Shown: piece after piece, positions 19,299 through 29,528 of the stretch
Layout of the letters: each line of letters opens with the position of its first letter
Position numbering within the stretch: the first letter of the stretch is position 1
NCBI RefSeq assembly: GCF_003254705.1
Contig: NZ_QFYR01000003.1
Coordinates: 62,001-126,000, forward strand
Length of the DNA stretch: 64,000 bases
From: Phenylobacterium deserti
Lineage (GTDB): Bacteria > Pseudomonadota > Alphaproteobacteria > Caulobacterales > Caulobacteraceae
Reading direction: 5' to 3'
Position numbers and translations under genes: made by a program
The notes under the pieces: model-generated
The model's database searches: none
What the model was told of the DNA's origin: nothing
The model's input: the letters and a program-made list of their open reading frames with translations, nothing else

Positions 19299-21377
19299 TC
19301 AGCCGGCGTCCTTGAGCGCCATGCCGGCTTTCCAGTCGAACAGCTCCTGAAGCACGCGCAGCGCCAGGCCGCGTTCCGAGGCGAGTTCGGGGTCCCTTCC
19401 GATGATCAGCCGCGCGTCATCGCCCGCCGCCGCGATGAGGTCCCGGTGCGCGATCGGATCGGTGAAGACGTAGTCTGGGAAGCCGGACTGGCGCAGGCCC
19501 AGGGCGTCGCCGCCGCCACGCAGTTCCAGGTCCGTCTCGGCGATCAGGAAGCCGTCGTCCGTGCGGCGGAGGATGTCGAGACGCTTCTGGGCCGTTTCCG
19601 ATAGCGGCGGATCGTAGAGAAGAACGCAGGCGCTCTCCCGGCGCCCGCGCCCAACGCGTCCGCGCAGCTGGTGCAGTTGGGCCAGCCCGAAACGCTCCGC
19701 CTGCTCGATGACCATGATGGTGGCGTTGGGGACATTGACGCCGACTTCCACGACCGTGGTGGCGACCAGCACGGACAGACGGCCTTCGGCGAACTCGGCC
19801 ATCACCGCGTCCTTCGCGGCAGGCGTCATCTTGCCGTGCACCAGCCCGACGCTGGGGCCGATGGTGCTCTTCAGCTCCCCGGCGCGCTTCTCGGCCGCCT
19901 TCAGGTCGCTGACCTCGGACTCCGAAACCAGCGGGCAGATCCAGAAGGCCTGGGCGCCGCTGGCCACCGCTTCGCGCAGACGCGTCTCCACTTCGGCGAC
20001 CCTGGGCATGGGCATGGCGCGCGTGGCGACAGGCGTGCGGCCCGGCGGCTTTTCGTCGATGCGGCTGACGTCGAGATCGCCGTAGACCGTCAGCTCCAGC
20101 GTGCGCGGGATCGGGGTGGCCGACATGGCCAGGAAGTGCACGGCCTCGCCCTTGGCCTGCAGCCGCTGGCGCTCGGCGACGCCGAAGCGATGCTGCTCGT
20201 CCACCACGGCCATCTCCAGGCGGTGGAAGGCCACGTCGTCCTGGAACAGGGCATGGGTGCCCACCGCGACCTGCACGGCGCCTGACGCCAGCGCCCGCAG
20301 CTTCTCAGCTCGCGCCGCCCCCTTGTCACGGCCGGTGAGCAGGATCACGCCGACGCCATGAGCGGCGAGTGGGGCTGCGATCGTCTCGTAGTGTTGCCGC
20401 GCCAGGATCTCCGTGGGGGCCATCAGGGCCGTTTGGCCGCCTGCCGCTGCGACGTCGGCCATGGCGCACATCGCGACCACCGTCTTGCCGGAGCCGACAT
20501 CGCCCTGCACCAGGCGGCTCATCCGCTCGCCAGCGCCTAGGTCGCGGCGGATGTCCGTCAGCGCGCGCTCCTGCGCCCCGGTGAAGGCGAAGGGCAGGTC
20601 GGCGCGAATCTTCTCGGCGAGCTCGCTTGGTCCGATACGCGCGGCCGGCTCGCGCCGACGTTCCGCCTTGCGCTGCGCCATGGCGAGCTGGTGGGCCAGC
20701 AGCTCATCGAAGGCCAGCCGCCGCGCGTGCGGCGACTGCAGCCCCAGGTCCGCCTCACCCTGCGGTCCATGAAGGCGCTCCAGGGCTTCGCGCCAACTCG
20801 GGAAGCGCTCGCGCTCCAACCAGGCGCGGTCCTGCCATTCCGGCATCTCCGGCGCGCGGGACAGGGCCTCAACGACGAACTTGCGCACGGTGCGCGGCGG
20901 CAGGCCGGCGGTCGCCGGATAGACGGGCTCCACCTCGGGGATGTCGCCGGCCTTGCCGGGCTCGACCATGTAGTCCGGGTGGACCATCTGCCAGCCGAAC
21001 GAGCCCTGGTTCTCGACCTTTCCCGAGATGATGCGCTGGCTGTTCACCGGATGGCGCTGCTCCAGCTGCGAGCCGAAGCTTCCGAAGAACACCAGGGTCA
21101 TGAAGCCGGTCTGGTCGAACACCCGCATCCGCCAGGGCTGGGTGTGGACGCGGGGCTTCTGGAAACTCTCCACGGTGACTTCGAAGGTCATCACCTCGCC
21201 GTCGAGTGCGGTGGAGATGGTGGCGGGCGTGCGCCGGATCACCGTGTGCGGCTTCAGGAACAGCACGTCGCGCACGACGGGGCCCGCCAGTTTCTCCAGC
21301 AGGGGCGCCACACGCGGTCCCACCCCCTTCAGCGAGGTCACCGGCGCGAAGAGCGGGAATAGAATCTCGGGCCGCAT
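19299..21377 (-). CDS. recG: ATP-dependent DNA helicase RecG
   Basis: A 692-residue branched-DNA helicase that remodels stalled replication forks and Holliday junctions. The N-terminal wedge/OB domain (GVGPRVAPLLEKL near residue 19) precedes the helicase core: Walker A GDVGSGKT near 292, the DEQH box in VVDEQHRFG near 392, SATPIPRT, and the QLRGRVGRG motif VI. Length is the family norm. It is divergent from sdhE-mfd across about 75 bases. Confidence 0.96.
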   Translation of the reverse strand: MRPEILFPLFAPVTSLKGVGPRVAPLLEKLAGPVVRDVLFLKPHTVIRRTPATISTALDGEVMTFEVTVESFQKPRVHTQPWRMRVFDQTGFMTLVFFGSFGSQLEQRHPVNSQRIISGKVENQGSFGWQMVHPDYMVEPGKAGDIPEVEPVYPATAGLPPRTVRKFVVEALSRAPEMPEWQDRAWLERERFPSWREALERLHGPQGEADLGLQSPHARRLAFDELLAHQLAMAQRKAERRREPAARIGPSELAEKIRADLPFAFTGAQERALTDIRRDLGAGERMSRLVQGDVGSGKTVVAMCAMADVAAAGGQTALMAPTEILARQHYETIAAPLAAHGVGVILLTGRDKGAARAEKLRALASGAVQVAVGTHALFQDDVAFHRLEMAVVDEQHRFGVAERQRLQAKGEAVHFLAMSATPIPRTLELTVYGDLDVSRIDEKPPGRTPVATRAMPMPRVAEVETRLREAVASGAQAFWICPLVSESEVSDLKAAEKRAGELKSTIGPSVGLVHGKMTPAAKDAVMAEFAEGRLSVLVATTVVEVGVNVPNATIMVIEQAERFGLAQLHQLRGRVGRGRRESACVLLYDPPLSETAQKRLDILRRTDDGFLIAETDLELRGGGDALGLRQSGFPDYVFTDPIAHRDLIAAAGDDARLIIGRDPELASERGLALRVLQELFDWKAGMALKDAG

Positions 21378-21451
21378 GGCCGGAACATAGCAAGATCGCG
21401 CGGGAGCTCACTGGCGCATCGCAGCCCCGCGCTCTATATCCGCGCCTCTCC

Positions 21452-21742
21452 ATGAGCACCAACGACGCACGGCTAAAGAAGCTGAAGTTCCGCGCCTGGC
21501 GCCGGGGCTTCCGGGAAGCGGACCTGATCCTCGGGCCGTTCGCGGATCAACATGTGGCGAGTTTCAGCGAAGAGGAGCTCGACACCTTCGAGCACCTGCT
21601 GGAGGTCCCCGACCAGGATCTCTACGCCTGGATCATCGGCCGCGAGCCGACCCCGCCCGAGCACGATCATGAGATCATGAACCGCATCAAGCAGTTCCGC
21701 TGGGATGCTCATGAAGCCCGGGGCGACAACAATGGCGGCTGA
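21452..21742 (+). CDS. sdhE: FAD assembly factor SdhE (succinate dehydrogenase assembly factor 2)
   Basis: A 96-residue protein of the YgfY/Sdh5 family that promotes covalent flavinylation of succinate dehydrogenase. The signature RAWRRGFREADLILGPF near residues 14-30 and the DLYAWIIGRE segment near 60 are clear. The ATG at 21452 gives the usual length; the frame is open further upstream but runs into recG's promoter region. The 3' end overlaps the start of mfd. sdhE next to recG and mfd is a common alphaproteobacterial order. Confidence 0.9.
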   Translation: MSTNDARLKKLKFRAWRRGFREADLILGPFADQHVASFSEEELDTFEHLLEVPDQDLYAWIIGREPTPPEHDHEIMNRIKQFRWDAHEARGDNNGG

Positions 21743-24700
21743 CGGCTCGCGTCCGGTCACGCCCGCCCAGATGCGGCGGGTGGCCGAAGATCCCGGCCGG
21801 CTGGATCTGGTTGGCGCGCCGGAGGGGTTCGACGCCCTGGTCATGGCCGACATCGTCCGCGCCCGCAAAGGCGTGTCGGTGTTTGTGGCCCGTGACGGGA
21901 CGCGCCTTTCGGCCTTCGCCGACGCCTTCCGCTTCTTCGCGAGCCAGGTCGAGGTGGTGGTGTTCCCGGCCTGGGACTGCCTGCCGTACGACCGCATCGG
22001 GCCGTCGGCGGGGGTCGCCGCTCAGCGGATGACCACCCTGTCGCGCCTGTGCCAAGGCTTCGATCCGAAAAAGCCGGTGCTGATCGTGACCTCGGTGCCG
22101 GCGATGCTCCAGCGCGTGCCGCCCAAGAGCGCCATCGCCGACGCCACCTATTCGGCGCGCGTGGGCAACGTGGTCGAGATCGCCGACCTCGAGCGCTACT
22201 TCGCGGTCAACGGCTATCAGCGGGCGTCGACCGTGTCGGAGCGCGGCGAATTCGCGATCCGCGGCGGCGTCATCGACGTCTTCCCGCCCAGCGCCGACGA
22301 GCCAGTCCGCCTGGACCTCTTCGGCGACACCTTGGAGTCCATTCGCGCCTTTGATCCCGAGACACAGCGCTCCACCAAGCAGCTGAAGGACGTGACCCTG
22401 CTGCCGGTCAGCGAGGCGCTGCTGGACAAGGACGCCATCTCGCGCTTCCGCACCGGGTATCTGGAGACCTTCGGCGCTCCGGGCGACGATCCGCTCTATG
22501 CCACGGTGTCCGAAGGCGGCCGCCGGGCGGGCATGGAGCACTGGCTGCCGCTGTTTTACCCGCAGATGGCGACCTTGTTCGACTACCTGCCGGCCGACGC
22601 CCTGGTGGCGCTCGACCACCTGGCGCCGAAAGCGCGGGAAGAGCGCCTGGCGATGATCGAAGACGCCTTCGACAGCCGCGACCAGGCGGATCGCAAGGCC
22701 CAGTACCGGCCGCTTCCCCCCGAGCGCCTCTATCTCACCCCCGCGGAGCAGGACCGCCTGCTCGCCAGTCGTCCGACCCGCTGGTTCTCAGGCTTCAAGG
22801 AGGCGGAGACCGGCGTCTCTATCGACATGGGCGCCAGCCAGGGCCGCAACTTCGCGCCGGAGCGCCAGCGCGACAGCATCAACCTGTTTGAGGCCACTGC
22901 CGACCATGCCAAGGCGCTGGCGGCGAGCGGCAAACGCGTGCTGTTCGCCTCCTGGTCGGAGGGCTCGTCCGACCGCCTGGGCTCGATGCTGGCCGATCAC
23001 GGCCTCAAGAACATCCCGTTCGCCCCCTACTGGGACGCCGCCAAGGCCGCGGACCCGAAGGTCCCGCAGCGGGTGGTCCTGCCGCTCGACAACGGGTTCG
23101 AGACCGAGAACCTGGCGGTCATTTCCGAGACCGACATCCTGGGCGATCGCCTGGCGCGCCCGAAGAAGCGCCGCCGCGCGTCCAACTTCCTGGCCGAGGC
23201 GTCCTCGCTGACCCCTGGCGACCTGGTGGTCCACATCGATCACGGCATCGGTCGCTACGACGGCCTCAAGACGCTTGAGGTCCAGGGCGCCCCGCACGAC
23301 ACGCTCGAGCTGCAGTACGGCGGCGAGGCCAAGCTCTACCTGCCGGTCGAGAACATCGACCTTTTGACCCGCTACGGCGCGGACAACGAGGGCGTTCAGC
23401 TCGACAAGCTCGGCGGGGCCGCTTGGCAGTCGCGCAAGGCCCGGGCCAAGCAGCGCCTGCGCGAGATGGCCGAAGGCCTAATCCGCATCGCGGCCGAGCG
23501 GATGATGAAGTCCACGGACTCCGTCACGCCGCCGCATGGGGTGTTCGAAGAGTTCTGCGCCCGCTTCCCGTACGAGGAGACGGACGACCAGCTCAACGCC
23601 ATCGGCGACGTGCTGGAGGACCTGGGCGCCGGCAAGCCGATGGACCGCCTGATCTGCGGCGACGTCGGCTTCGGCAAGACCGAAGTCGCCCTGCGCGCAG
23701 CCTTCGTGGTCGCCATGAGCGGTCAGCAGGTGGTGGTGGCCGCCCCGACCACCTTGCTCGCCCGTCAGCACTACAAGACCTTCAAGGAGCGCTTCGAGGG
23801 CTGGCCGGTGAAGGTCCGCCGTCTGTCGCGCCTGGTGCCCGCCAAGGAAGCCGCCGAGACCCGCGAGGGGCTCAAGAAGGGCGAGTTCGAGATCGTGGTC
23901 GGCACTCACGCGGTGCTTTCCAGCCAGGTGCAGTTCAGCAACCTTGGCCTCGTCATCGTCGACGAGGAGCAGCACTTCGGGGTCAAGCACAAGGAGAAGC
24001 TCAAGGAGCTTCGCGCCGACGTGCACATGCTGACCCTGACTGCGACGCCGATCCCGCGCACCCTGCAGATGTCGCTGTCGGGCATCCGCGAGATGTCGAT
24101 CATCGCCACCCCGCCGGTCGATCGCCTGGCGGTGCGGACCTACATCACGCCGTACGATCCGGTAGTCATCCGCGAGGCCCTGCTGCGCGAAAAGTACCGC
24201 GGCGGTCAGGCCTACTACGTGGCGCCGCGCCTCAGCGACCTGCCGGACTTGGAGCGTTTCCTTAGGGAGCAGGTGCCGGAGATCAAGTTCGTGGTCGGCC
24301 ACGGCCAGATGTCGGCGACCCAGCTCGAGGAGGTCATGACGGCCTTCTACGACGGCCAGTACGACGTGCTTCTATCGACCACGATCGTGGAGAGCGGCCT
24401 CGATATCCCAAGCGCCAACACCATGATCATCCACCGCGCCGACATGTTCGGCCTGGCCCAGCTCTATCAGCTGCGCGGGCGGGTGGGGCGCTCCAAGGCG
24501 CGCGCCTACGCCTACCTGACCACGCCGGCCGAGAAGCAGATCACCCTGTCGGCCGAAAAGCGCCTGAAGGTGCTGCAGTCCCTCGACAGCCTGGGCGCCG
24601 GCTTCCAGCTGGCCAGCCACGACCTGGACATCCGCGGCGGCGGCAACCTGCTTGGGGACGAGCAGTCCGGCCACATCAAGGAGATCGGGGTCGAGCTTTA

Positions 24701-25220
24701 CCAGCAGATGCTGGAGGACGCGGTCAACGAGCTGAAGACCCGCACCGGCGGCTCGGCCTTCGACGACCGCGGCTGGTCTCCGCAGATCAACACCGGCGCC
24801 GCCGTGCTGATCCCCGAAGAGTACGTGCCGGACCTCAACGTGCGCCTGGCGCTCTATCGCCGCCTGTCGGAAGCCGAGAAGGTGCAGGACCGCGAAGCCC
24901 TGGCCGCCGAACTGATCGACCGGTTCGGGCCGCTGCCGCCGGAGGCGGGCCAGCTGCTGAAGGTCGTCGCCATCAAGGGCCTGTGCCGCCAGGCGAACGT
25001 CGCCAAGATCGACGTGGGGCCCAAGGGCGCCGTCGTCACCTTCCGGGGCGACGAGTTCAAGAATCCGATGGGGCTCGTCCAGTTCGTGGGCAAGAACCAG
25101 GTGGCCTGGAAACTGCGGCCCGACCACAAGGTCGTGGTAAAGGGCGAGTGGGACACACCGGAACAGCGTCTCAACGCCGCCGAGAAGGTCCTGAACGAGC
25201 TGGCGAAGCTGGCGGCTTAG
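21732..25220 (+). CDS. mfd: Transcription-repair coupling factor Mfd
   Basis: A 1162-residue translocase that removes RNA polymerase stalled at DNA damage and recruits UvrA. The N-terminal UvrB-like module ([26 protein letters not shown]), the RNA-polymerase-interaction domain ([16 protein letters not shown] near 500), the helicase core ([36 protein letters not shown]) and the RecG-like TRG motif with a C-terminal regulatory domain are all present. I prefer the ATG at 21732 (MAADGSRPV), which overlaps sdhE by 11 bases; an ATG at 21705 is also in frame. Confidence 0.96.
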   Translation: MAADGSRPVTPAQMRRVAEDPGRLDLVGAPEGFDALVMADIVRARKGVSVFVARDGTRLSAFADAFRFFASQVEVVVFPAWDCLPYDRIGPSAGVAAQRMTTLSRLCQGFDPKKPVLIVTSVPAMLQRVPPKSAIADATYSARVGNVVEIADLERYFAVNGYQRASTVSERGEFAIRGGVIDVFPPSADEPVRLDLFGDTLESIRAFDPETQRSTKQLKDVTLLPVSEALLDKDAISRFRTGYLETFGAPGDDPLYATVSEGGRRAGMEHWLPLFYPQMATLFDYLPADALVALDHLAPKAREERLAMIEDAFDSRDQADRKAQYRPLPPERLYLTPAEQDRLLASRPTRWFSGFKEAETGVSIDMGASQGRNFAPERQRDSINLFEATADHAKALAASGKRVLFASWSEGSSDRLGSMLADHGLKNIPFAPYWDAAKAADPKVPQRVVLPLDNGFETENLAVISETDILGDRLARPKKRRRASNFLAEASSLTPGDLVVHIDHGIGRYDGLKTLEVQGAPHDTLELQYGGEAKLYLPVENIDLLTRYGADNEGVQLDKLGGAAWQSRKARAKQRLREMAEGLIRIAAERMMKSTDSVTPPHGVFEEFCARFPYEETDDQLNAIGDVLEDLGAGKPMDRLICGDVGFGKTEVALRAAFVVAMSGQQVVVAAPTTLLARQHYKTFKERFEGWPVKVRRLSRLVPAKEAAETREGLKKGEFEIVVGTHAVLSSQVQFSNLGLVIVDEEQHFGVKHKEKLKELRADVHMLTLTATPIPRTLQMSLSGIREMSIIATPPVDRLAVRTYITPYDPVVIREALLREKYRGGQAYYVAPRLSDLPDLERFLREQVPEIKFVVGHGQMSATQLEEVMTAFYDGQYDVLLSTTIVESGLDIPSANTMIIHRADMFGLAQLYQLRGRVGRSKARAYAYLTTPAEKQITLSAEKRLKVLQSLDSLGAGFQLASHDLDIRGGGNLLGDEQSGHIKEIGVELYQQMLEDAVNELKTRTGGSAFDDRGWSPQINTGAAVLIPEEYVPDLNVRLALYRRLSEAEKVQDREALAAELIDRFGPLPPEAGQLLKVVAIKGLCRQANVAKIDVGPKGAVVTFRGDEFKNPMGLVQFVGKNQVAWKLRPDHKVVVKGEWDTPEQRLNAAEKVLNELAKLAA

Positions 25221-25741
25221 GCGGCGCTGCGGGCGGCGCGCGCTTCCTTCAGGAGACGCGTGGCCCGCAGGGCGATCTCCAGCCGATGGGTGCAGACCAC
25301 CCCCACGGCGAACAGCAGGAACCCGTCGGAGATTTCCGCGAGGCTGACGTGCAGGCTGGCGGCGTTGTCTGCCAGGGCGCCGCGAAGCAGCGCGCGGATC
25401 GCGAACACCGCGAGGATCAGCAGCAATCCGAGCGGCGAGGTTCGGCTCGTCAGGGCGTGCGTTTCGGCGTCGACGGTGATGTGCGTAAAGCGTCCGCGCC
25501 ACCAGCCGAGCGCCGAGCCTGCGATGAACGCCAGGCTCCAGGCGGTGAAGGTGACGAACCCGGGCGAAGGCGTGTGGGTGATCGCCAGCGCGGCGGCCAG
25601 CAGGATCAGCACCGGACCGACCCACAGCCGCTCTACCCGCAGGCGCCGGGACCGGGCGTTCCGCAGGAGGGCCAGGGCGATGATGACCAGTGGGATCAGG
25701 TAGGGCCAAGGCCCCGCGGCCGAACCGTAGGTCTGGTCCAT
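25217..25741 (-). CDS. CcdC-like (DUF1453) integral membrane protein
   Basis: A 174-residue protein with four to five hydrophobic segments (about residues 13-24, 40-55, 63-78, 100-113 and 134-150). The pattern and the RNARSRRLRVERLWVGP loop after the first segment suggest the CcdC/DUF1453 family, whose role is not established. Its start shares a base with the stop of the PopA-like gene upstream (TGATG), so the two are translationally coupled. Its stop overlaps the end of mfd. Confidence 0.65.
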   Translation of the reverse strand: MDQTYGSAAGPWPYLIPLVIIALALLRNARSRRLRVERLWVGPVLILLAAALAITHTPSPGFVTFTAWSLAFIAGSALGWWRGRFTHITVDAETHALTSRTSPLGLLLILAVFAIRALLRGALADNAASLHVSLAEISDGFLLFAVGVVCTHRLEIALRATRLLKEARAARSAA

Positions 25742-27078
25742 CAGCTGGCCTTCTTCCTCTGCGCCTCCGAAGCGGCGGCTTCCAGCGCGCGGCCCGCCGC
25801 CTCCGCGGAAGGCACTTCCGCCACGCCGATGTCGAACTCCACAACGAAGGGTGTCTTGCCTTCGCCGGCGTCGAACGCCGTGCAGCCGATCACCGCCGCG
25901 ATCCGCTCGCCGGCCGCGCGGGCGGCGCCCACGGGCGTGGCAGGCAGGGCGAGGGCGAACACTTCCGGACCCAAGCGTGCGGCGGTGTCTTCCACTCGCA
26001 CCAGACGCCCGATCATCGATCCGATCTGCGGGATCGCTCGGTCGAGCCATCCGCCGGCCCGCGCCGCCGTCACCGCCGGACGTTCCGAGACCTTGAGGAC
26101 GCACACGGACAGCGGCCGATTGCGGACGCGGGAAGCCTGGGCCAGCCGCGCCAGATGCAACGCGAAGAGATCCCGTGTGAAGAGGCCGGTGGCCGCGTCC
26201 ATCAGGCCCGAACTGCGCGCCTTCTCCAGCGCCTGGCGCACGGCGCTCTGGCGGCGGAAGTTGCGGGCCAGCTCCAGAACCCGGCCGGCCGTCTCGGTCT
26301 CCGGCACGTCCAGCGACGCCACGTCCGACACGCCCCGGTTATAGGCTTCCGCCGTCGTCACGTAGGAGCCCTGCGCCATGTAGAGCAGCGCAGGCGTATG
26401 GTAGAGGCGCGTGTTGCGCCGCAGGCCGGATGCGATCGACAGCGCTTCCTGCGGGTTCTCGCCAGCCCACAGCACAACGGCGTCGAACGTCCGCTCGTGC
26501 AGGTAGTCGAAAGCGGTGTAGGCGGTGAAGGCGCCCACCACCTCGGCGCCATTCCGCGCCAGAGCGTTGGAGAAGGCCAGGAACTGGGGCGCGGGCTCGC
26601 CGATCGCCAGAACGCGCAGCGGGCTGGTGTCCGCCTCCGGCAGATCGAGTCGGCGACCGCGATCCGCGAAGGTCTCAAGCCGAAGTTCGAACTCTTCCTC
26701 GGAGACGGCGAGACGAACCAGGCTTTCCAGCCGCATCACCGCCTGGGACGGATGCAGCGGCGGCGCCATCGTCAGATCGAAGTCCTGCGCACCGGCGGAG
26801 GCGTCGGGCTGGCCGATCGCGACCACAGGCAGACGACGCGGCGCGCAGGCTTCCTTCAGCCGGCGCGCTAGAGCGGCCATCTCCTCGCCGCCCGACAGGT
26901 CGACGATAGCCGCTTCGATCCCAAGGTCCGCAAGAGCCGCCATAGCGGCGTAGGGGCCGCGCGCCGTCACGGTGCGCCAGCCGAGCCGGTCGAGCCCTTC
27001 GGCGAGCGGACCCGCGAGGACGTCGTCGCGCGCAACGATCAAGACCCGCGCCTGGACGCCTGCCGCCATCAACCCCAT
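25741..27078 (-). CDS. popA: PopA-like REC-REC-degenerate GGDEF protein (c-di-GMP receptor)
   Basis: A 445-residue protein built like Caulobacter PleD and PopA: REC1 (about residues 8-130), REC2 (about 150-270) and a C-terminal GGDEF domain (about 290-440). REC1 keeps ARDD and an aspartate in IVDLSG, while REC2 has lost the phospho-acceptor (VVLWAGEN). The cyclase signature is degenerate: GPEVF at residues 370-374 instead of GGDEF/GGEEF. The inhibitory I-site RxxD is intact as RVED at 361-364, exactly five residues upstream. An inactive cyclase with a working I-site is what defines PopA, which in Caulobacter recruits CtrA for ClpXP degradation. The assignment to PopA is inferred from architecture and motifs. 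Confidence 0.78.
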   Translation of the reverse strand: MGLMAAGVQARVLIVARDDVLAGPLAEGLDRLGWRTVTARGPYAAMAALADLGIEAAIVDLSGGEEMAALARRLKEACAPRRLPVVAIGQPDASAGAQDFDLTMAPPLHPSQAVMRLESLVRLAVSEEEFELRLETFADRGRRLDLPEADTSPLRVLAIGEPAPQFLAFSNALARNGAEVVGAFTAYTAFDYLHERTFDAVVLWAGENPQEALSIASGLRRNTRLYHTPALLYMAQGSYVTTAEAYNRGVSDVASLDVPETETAGRVLELARNFRRQSAVRQALEKARSSGLMDAATGLFTRDLFALHLARLAQASRVRNRPLSVCVLKVSERPAVTAARAGGWLDRAIPQIGSMIGRLVRVEDTAARLGPEVFALALPATPVGAARAAGERIAAVIGCTAFDAGEGKTPFVVEFDIGVAEVPSAEAAGRALEAAASEAQRKKAS

Positions 27079-27193
27079 CCCAAAAGCCCCGAAGTCCTAA
27101 GCACGGAATCACGCGCGGGCGAAGGGTGAGATTAGCTGGGCCGCCTTGTGGTTGCGACAGAGACGCAGCGCCGCGGCAGAGTTTGCCCAGCTG

Positions 27194-28363
27194 TCAGCGA
27201 TCCTGTTCGAAGAGCGGGAAGGCGGATGCGGGGATCTCCACCGTATGCAGGCCATTGGTGATCCACGCGGACTGCATGCCGGTGTCCTCCGCAAAGCGGC
27301 TGTTGAATTGGGCGTCAGGCAGACTGGGCGCCAGCGGGCCGTTCAAGGCCGGGCGGCCCGGATGGAACGCATGGTTATGTAACCCGGCCAACACCTCCCA
27401 ACCTTCTTTGCGGGCGGCAATCACTGGGTCGGTCAGCGGGTCCATCCGGCCGATGCCGTCCTGGTTCACCGTATAGGCGTAGATCCGCAGCTGGCCCTTG
27501 TCCGGCGAGCGGAGGATGAACGCCGCGAATTCCGTCGGGGCGGTGAAGGTGTCGATGCGCTCGTGCTGAGAGAGCTGCAGCAGCTTCTGAAGGCAGCGGG
27601 CGGGGCGGATCCACTCGACCGCCGAGGCCGCGACCCTGGCGTTGTTCGCCCTGTGCTGCGCATCACCGCCCGCTTCCGCCAGGCGGCGCAGAGGGTCAGG
27701 GTCATCCACGTGGCGCGCCACGGCCGCCCGGAACGCCTGGTATCCGTCAGGATCGGCTTGCGACCAGAGCACTGGCGTGTCGGGGACCTCCCAAACCTGA
27801 AGCCATCGGCTGCCCGGCTGGTGTGGATCTCCCTCCTCGAGCAGGACCATAGGCGGGCGGCTGAAGGCGCAACGCTCCGAAGGTCTCGCCAGGAGTTCCG
27901 CCGACAGCTGCGCAACCGCAGGCCCAGCTTCGTAGCCAGCCGGCTGCTTCACGATGCGAGCGAAAATGGGATCGGCGGCGGCGGCGCTGCAAAGCTCGCC
28001 CTGGCTGGCGAGCAGCGCCGCGAGCGCGGCAGAAGACTCGGCCTGCGCCTGCGCCAACCGGCGGGGCAGGGCGTCTGCATGCCGCTGGACGGCTTTGTCG
28101 AACCCCCGCTCGGCCGTGGCGAAGTACATGCCGCTGCGGACGGCTTCGCGCTTGAAGCCGCTGTCGAACAGCGGCTCTGGATGAGGCTCGACCTGGAAAC
28201 CCAAGCGCGCGCAGAATGGGGTCTCGACCGCGTAGCGAGCCAGTTGATCCAACCGCGCAGCTTGGGCCGCGGTCTGCGCCTGAGCGGCTCCGGACACGGC
28301 TGCCGCCAAGGCTGCAAGGCCGCTCAGGACAGCCATGACTTTCCTGAAAGCCTTGTTCAGCAT
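27194..28363 (-). CDS. Exported protein with a JAMM-like metalloprotease motif
   Basis: A 389-residue protein. The start at 28363 gives a signal peptide (MLNKAFRK then a hydrophobic run ending SGAAQA near residue 30); a longer frame upstream is Arg-rich and unlikely. Residues 30-250 match no family known to me. The C-terminal 120 residues contain HNH at 329-331 and S-L-P-D at 347-350, i.e. H-x-H...S-x-x-D, with Glu278 about 50 residues upstream. That is the metal-binding pattern of JAB/JAMM (MPN+) isopeptidases, although the His-to-Ser spacing (15) is longer than usual. It might be a periplasmic peptidase. The function is inferred only from this motif. Confidence 0.6.
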   Translation of the reverse strand: MLNKAFRKVMAVLSGLAALAAAVSGAAQAQTAAQAARLDQLARYAVETPFCARLGFQVEPHPEPLFDSGFKREAVRSGMYFATAERGFDKAVQRHADALPRRLAQAQAESSAALAALLASQGELCSAAAADPIFARIVKQPAGYEAGPAVAQLSAELLARPSERCAFSRPPMVLLEEGDPHQPGSRWLQVWEVPDTPVLWSQADPDGYQAFRAAVARHVDDPDPLRRLAEAGGDAQHRANNARVAASAVEWIRPARCLQKLLQLSQHERIDTFTAPTEFAAFILRSPDKGQLRIYAYTVNQDGIGRMDPLTDPVIAARKEGWEVLAGLHNHAFHPGRPALNGPLAPSLPDAQFNSRFAEDTGMQSAWITNGLHTVEIPASAFPLFEQDR

Positions 28364-28556
28364 CGGTTCAGCCGCAGAATCCCAAATTGCATCGAGGTTG
28401 GACGTCGCGCTCTCCCGTCCCTCGAAGCGGCGGCCAATCTGATGGAACGACACGCCCATCGGCGGCGCGCCACCCTCCCAGGTGGCGCGCCGTTTCCATT
28501 TGGGCCTGCGCCATTGGCCCTTGCAAGGGCGGTTCGCCTTCCGCACCTTCCGCCCG

Positions 28557-29528
28557 ATGAGATTCCGGCCACGCACGGAGCGGCTGCGCGAGGTGGATTG
28601 GGATCCCCTCCACTGGCTGCGCATCGGTCTGCAGATCCTCGGGCGCTCGCTGACGCGCCTGTGGGGACGGGACGTGATGCTCTACACCGGCGGGGCGTCC
28701 TTCTTCGTGATGCTCGCCATCTTCCCCGCGCTGGCGATCCTGATCGCCGTCTACAGCCTGGTGGCTGATCCCGCTCGCGCGACCCTGGAAGGCGAGGCGC
28801 TCGCCCGCCTGATGCCGGTGGGTGCGCGTGAGATCTTCCGCAACGAACTGCTGCGGCTGGCCGAGACGCCTTACCGGGCCCTGTCGACCCAGAGTGGCCT
28901 TGCCGCCGTGATTGGGATGTACGCCGCCCATCGCGGGTTCAAGGCGCTGCTCGCGGGCCTGTCCTTCATCCACGACGAGGACGAGCCCCGAGGCTTCCTC
29001 GGCTTCAACCTGATGGCGCTGGGCGTGCTGATCGCCACCTTCGCAGGACTGGCCCTGGTTTCGACAGCCTTCTTCAGCCTGCGGGTCATGGGCGAAGCGT
29101 TCAACCTGCGCCCGCTGCGGGGCGCATCCTGGCTCTACAGTGAATGGACCTGGGCCAGCGCGAGCATGGTCCTGGGCTTGGCCTGCATCTACCGCTTCGC
29201 CATGTCGAGCCGGCCGGTGATCTGGCGCGCTTCGTTGATTGGCGGCATGGCCGGGGCGCTCCTGTGCCTGTCAGCCTCCTGGGCGATCGCCTTCTACGTC
29301 CAGCAGATCGCGCACTTGGGCGCCACCTACGGCTCCATCGCCACGGTCGTGATCTTTTTGATCTGGCTGTCTTGGAACGTGAACGCCATCTTCTTCGGCG
29401 GCGCCCTGGCGACGGAAGTCGAGCTCGCACTGGGCTATCTGCCGGTCCGCAGCAGCTTCCGCCGGACCTCGCGCGCCGGGCCCAGGTCCGCCGGTCGGCG
29501 GCCTAGGGTTTCCTCACCACGAAGGTGA
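28557..29528 (+). CDS. YihY/BrkB-family inner-membrane protein
   Basis: About 323 residues from the ATG at 28557; the frame is open to a GTG at 28482, and the start is uncertain as no clear ribosome site is seen. Six membrane segments can be drawn, with the family features MLYTGGASFFVMLAIFPALAI near the start, the amphipathic region, and YGSIATVVIFLIWLSWN near the end. Family members are transport-like membrane proteins of unknown substrate (once misnamed ribonuclease BN). The basic C-terminus overlaps the convergent tusA-like gene by 26 bases. Confidence 0.82.
   Translation: MRFRPRTERLREVDWDPLHWLRIGLQILGRSLTRLWGRDVMLYTGGASFFVMLAIFPALAILIAVYSLVADPARATLEGEALARLMPVGAREIFRNELLRLAETPYRALSTQSGLAAVIGMYAAHRGFKALLAGLSFIHDEDEPRGFLGFNLMALGVLIATFAGLALVSTAFFSLRVMGEAFNLRPLRGASWLYSEWTWASASMVLGLACIYRFAMSSRPVIWRASLIGGMAGALLCLSASWAIAFYVQQIAHLGATYGSIATVVIFLIWLSWNVNAIFFGGALATEVELALGYLPVRSSFRRTSRAGPRSAGRRPRVSSPRR

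Noticed and set aside
24372-25844. 490-codon minus-strand frame over the end of mfd
   Set aside because: Antisense shadow of mfd, running on into the CcdC-like and PopA-like genes in the wrong frame.
25741-27078. Active diguanylate cyclase
   Set aside because: The catalytic GGDEF is changed to GPEVF, which removes residues needed for GTP and metal binding; only the I-site is intact.
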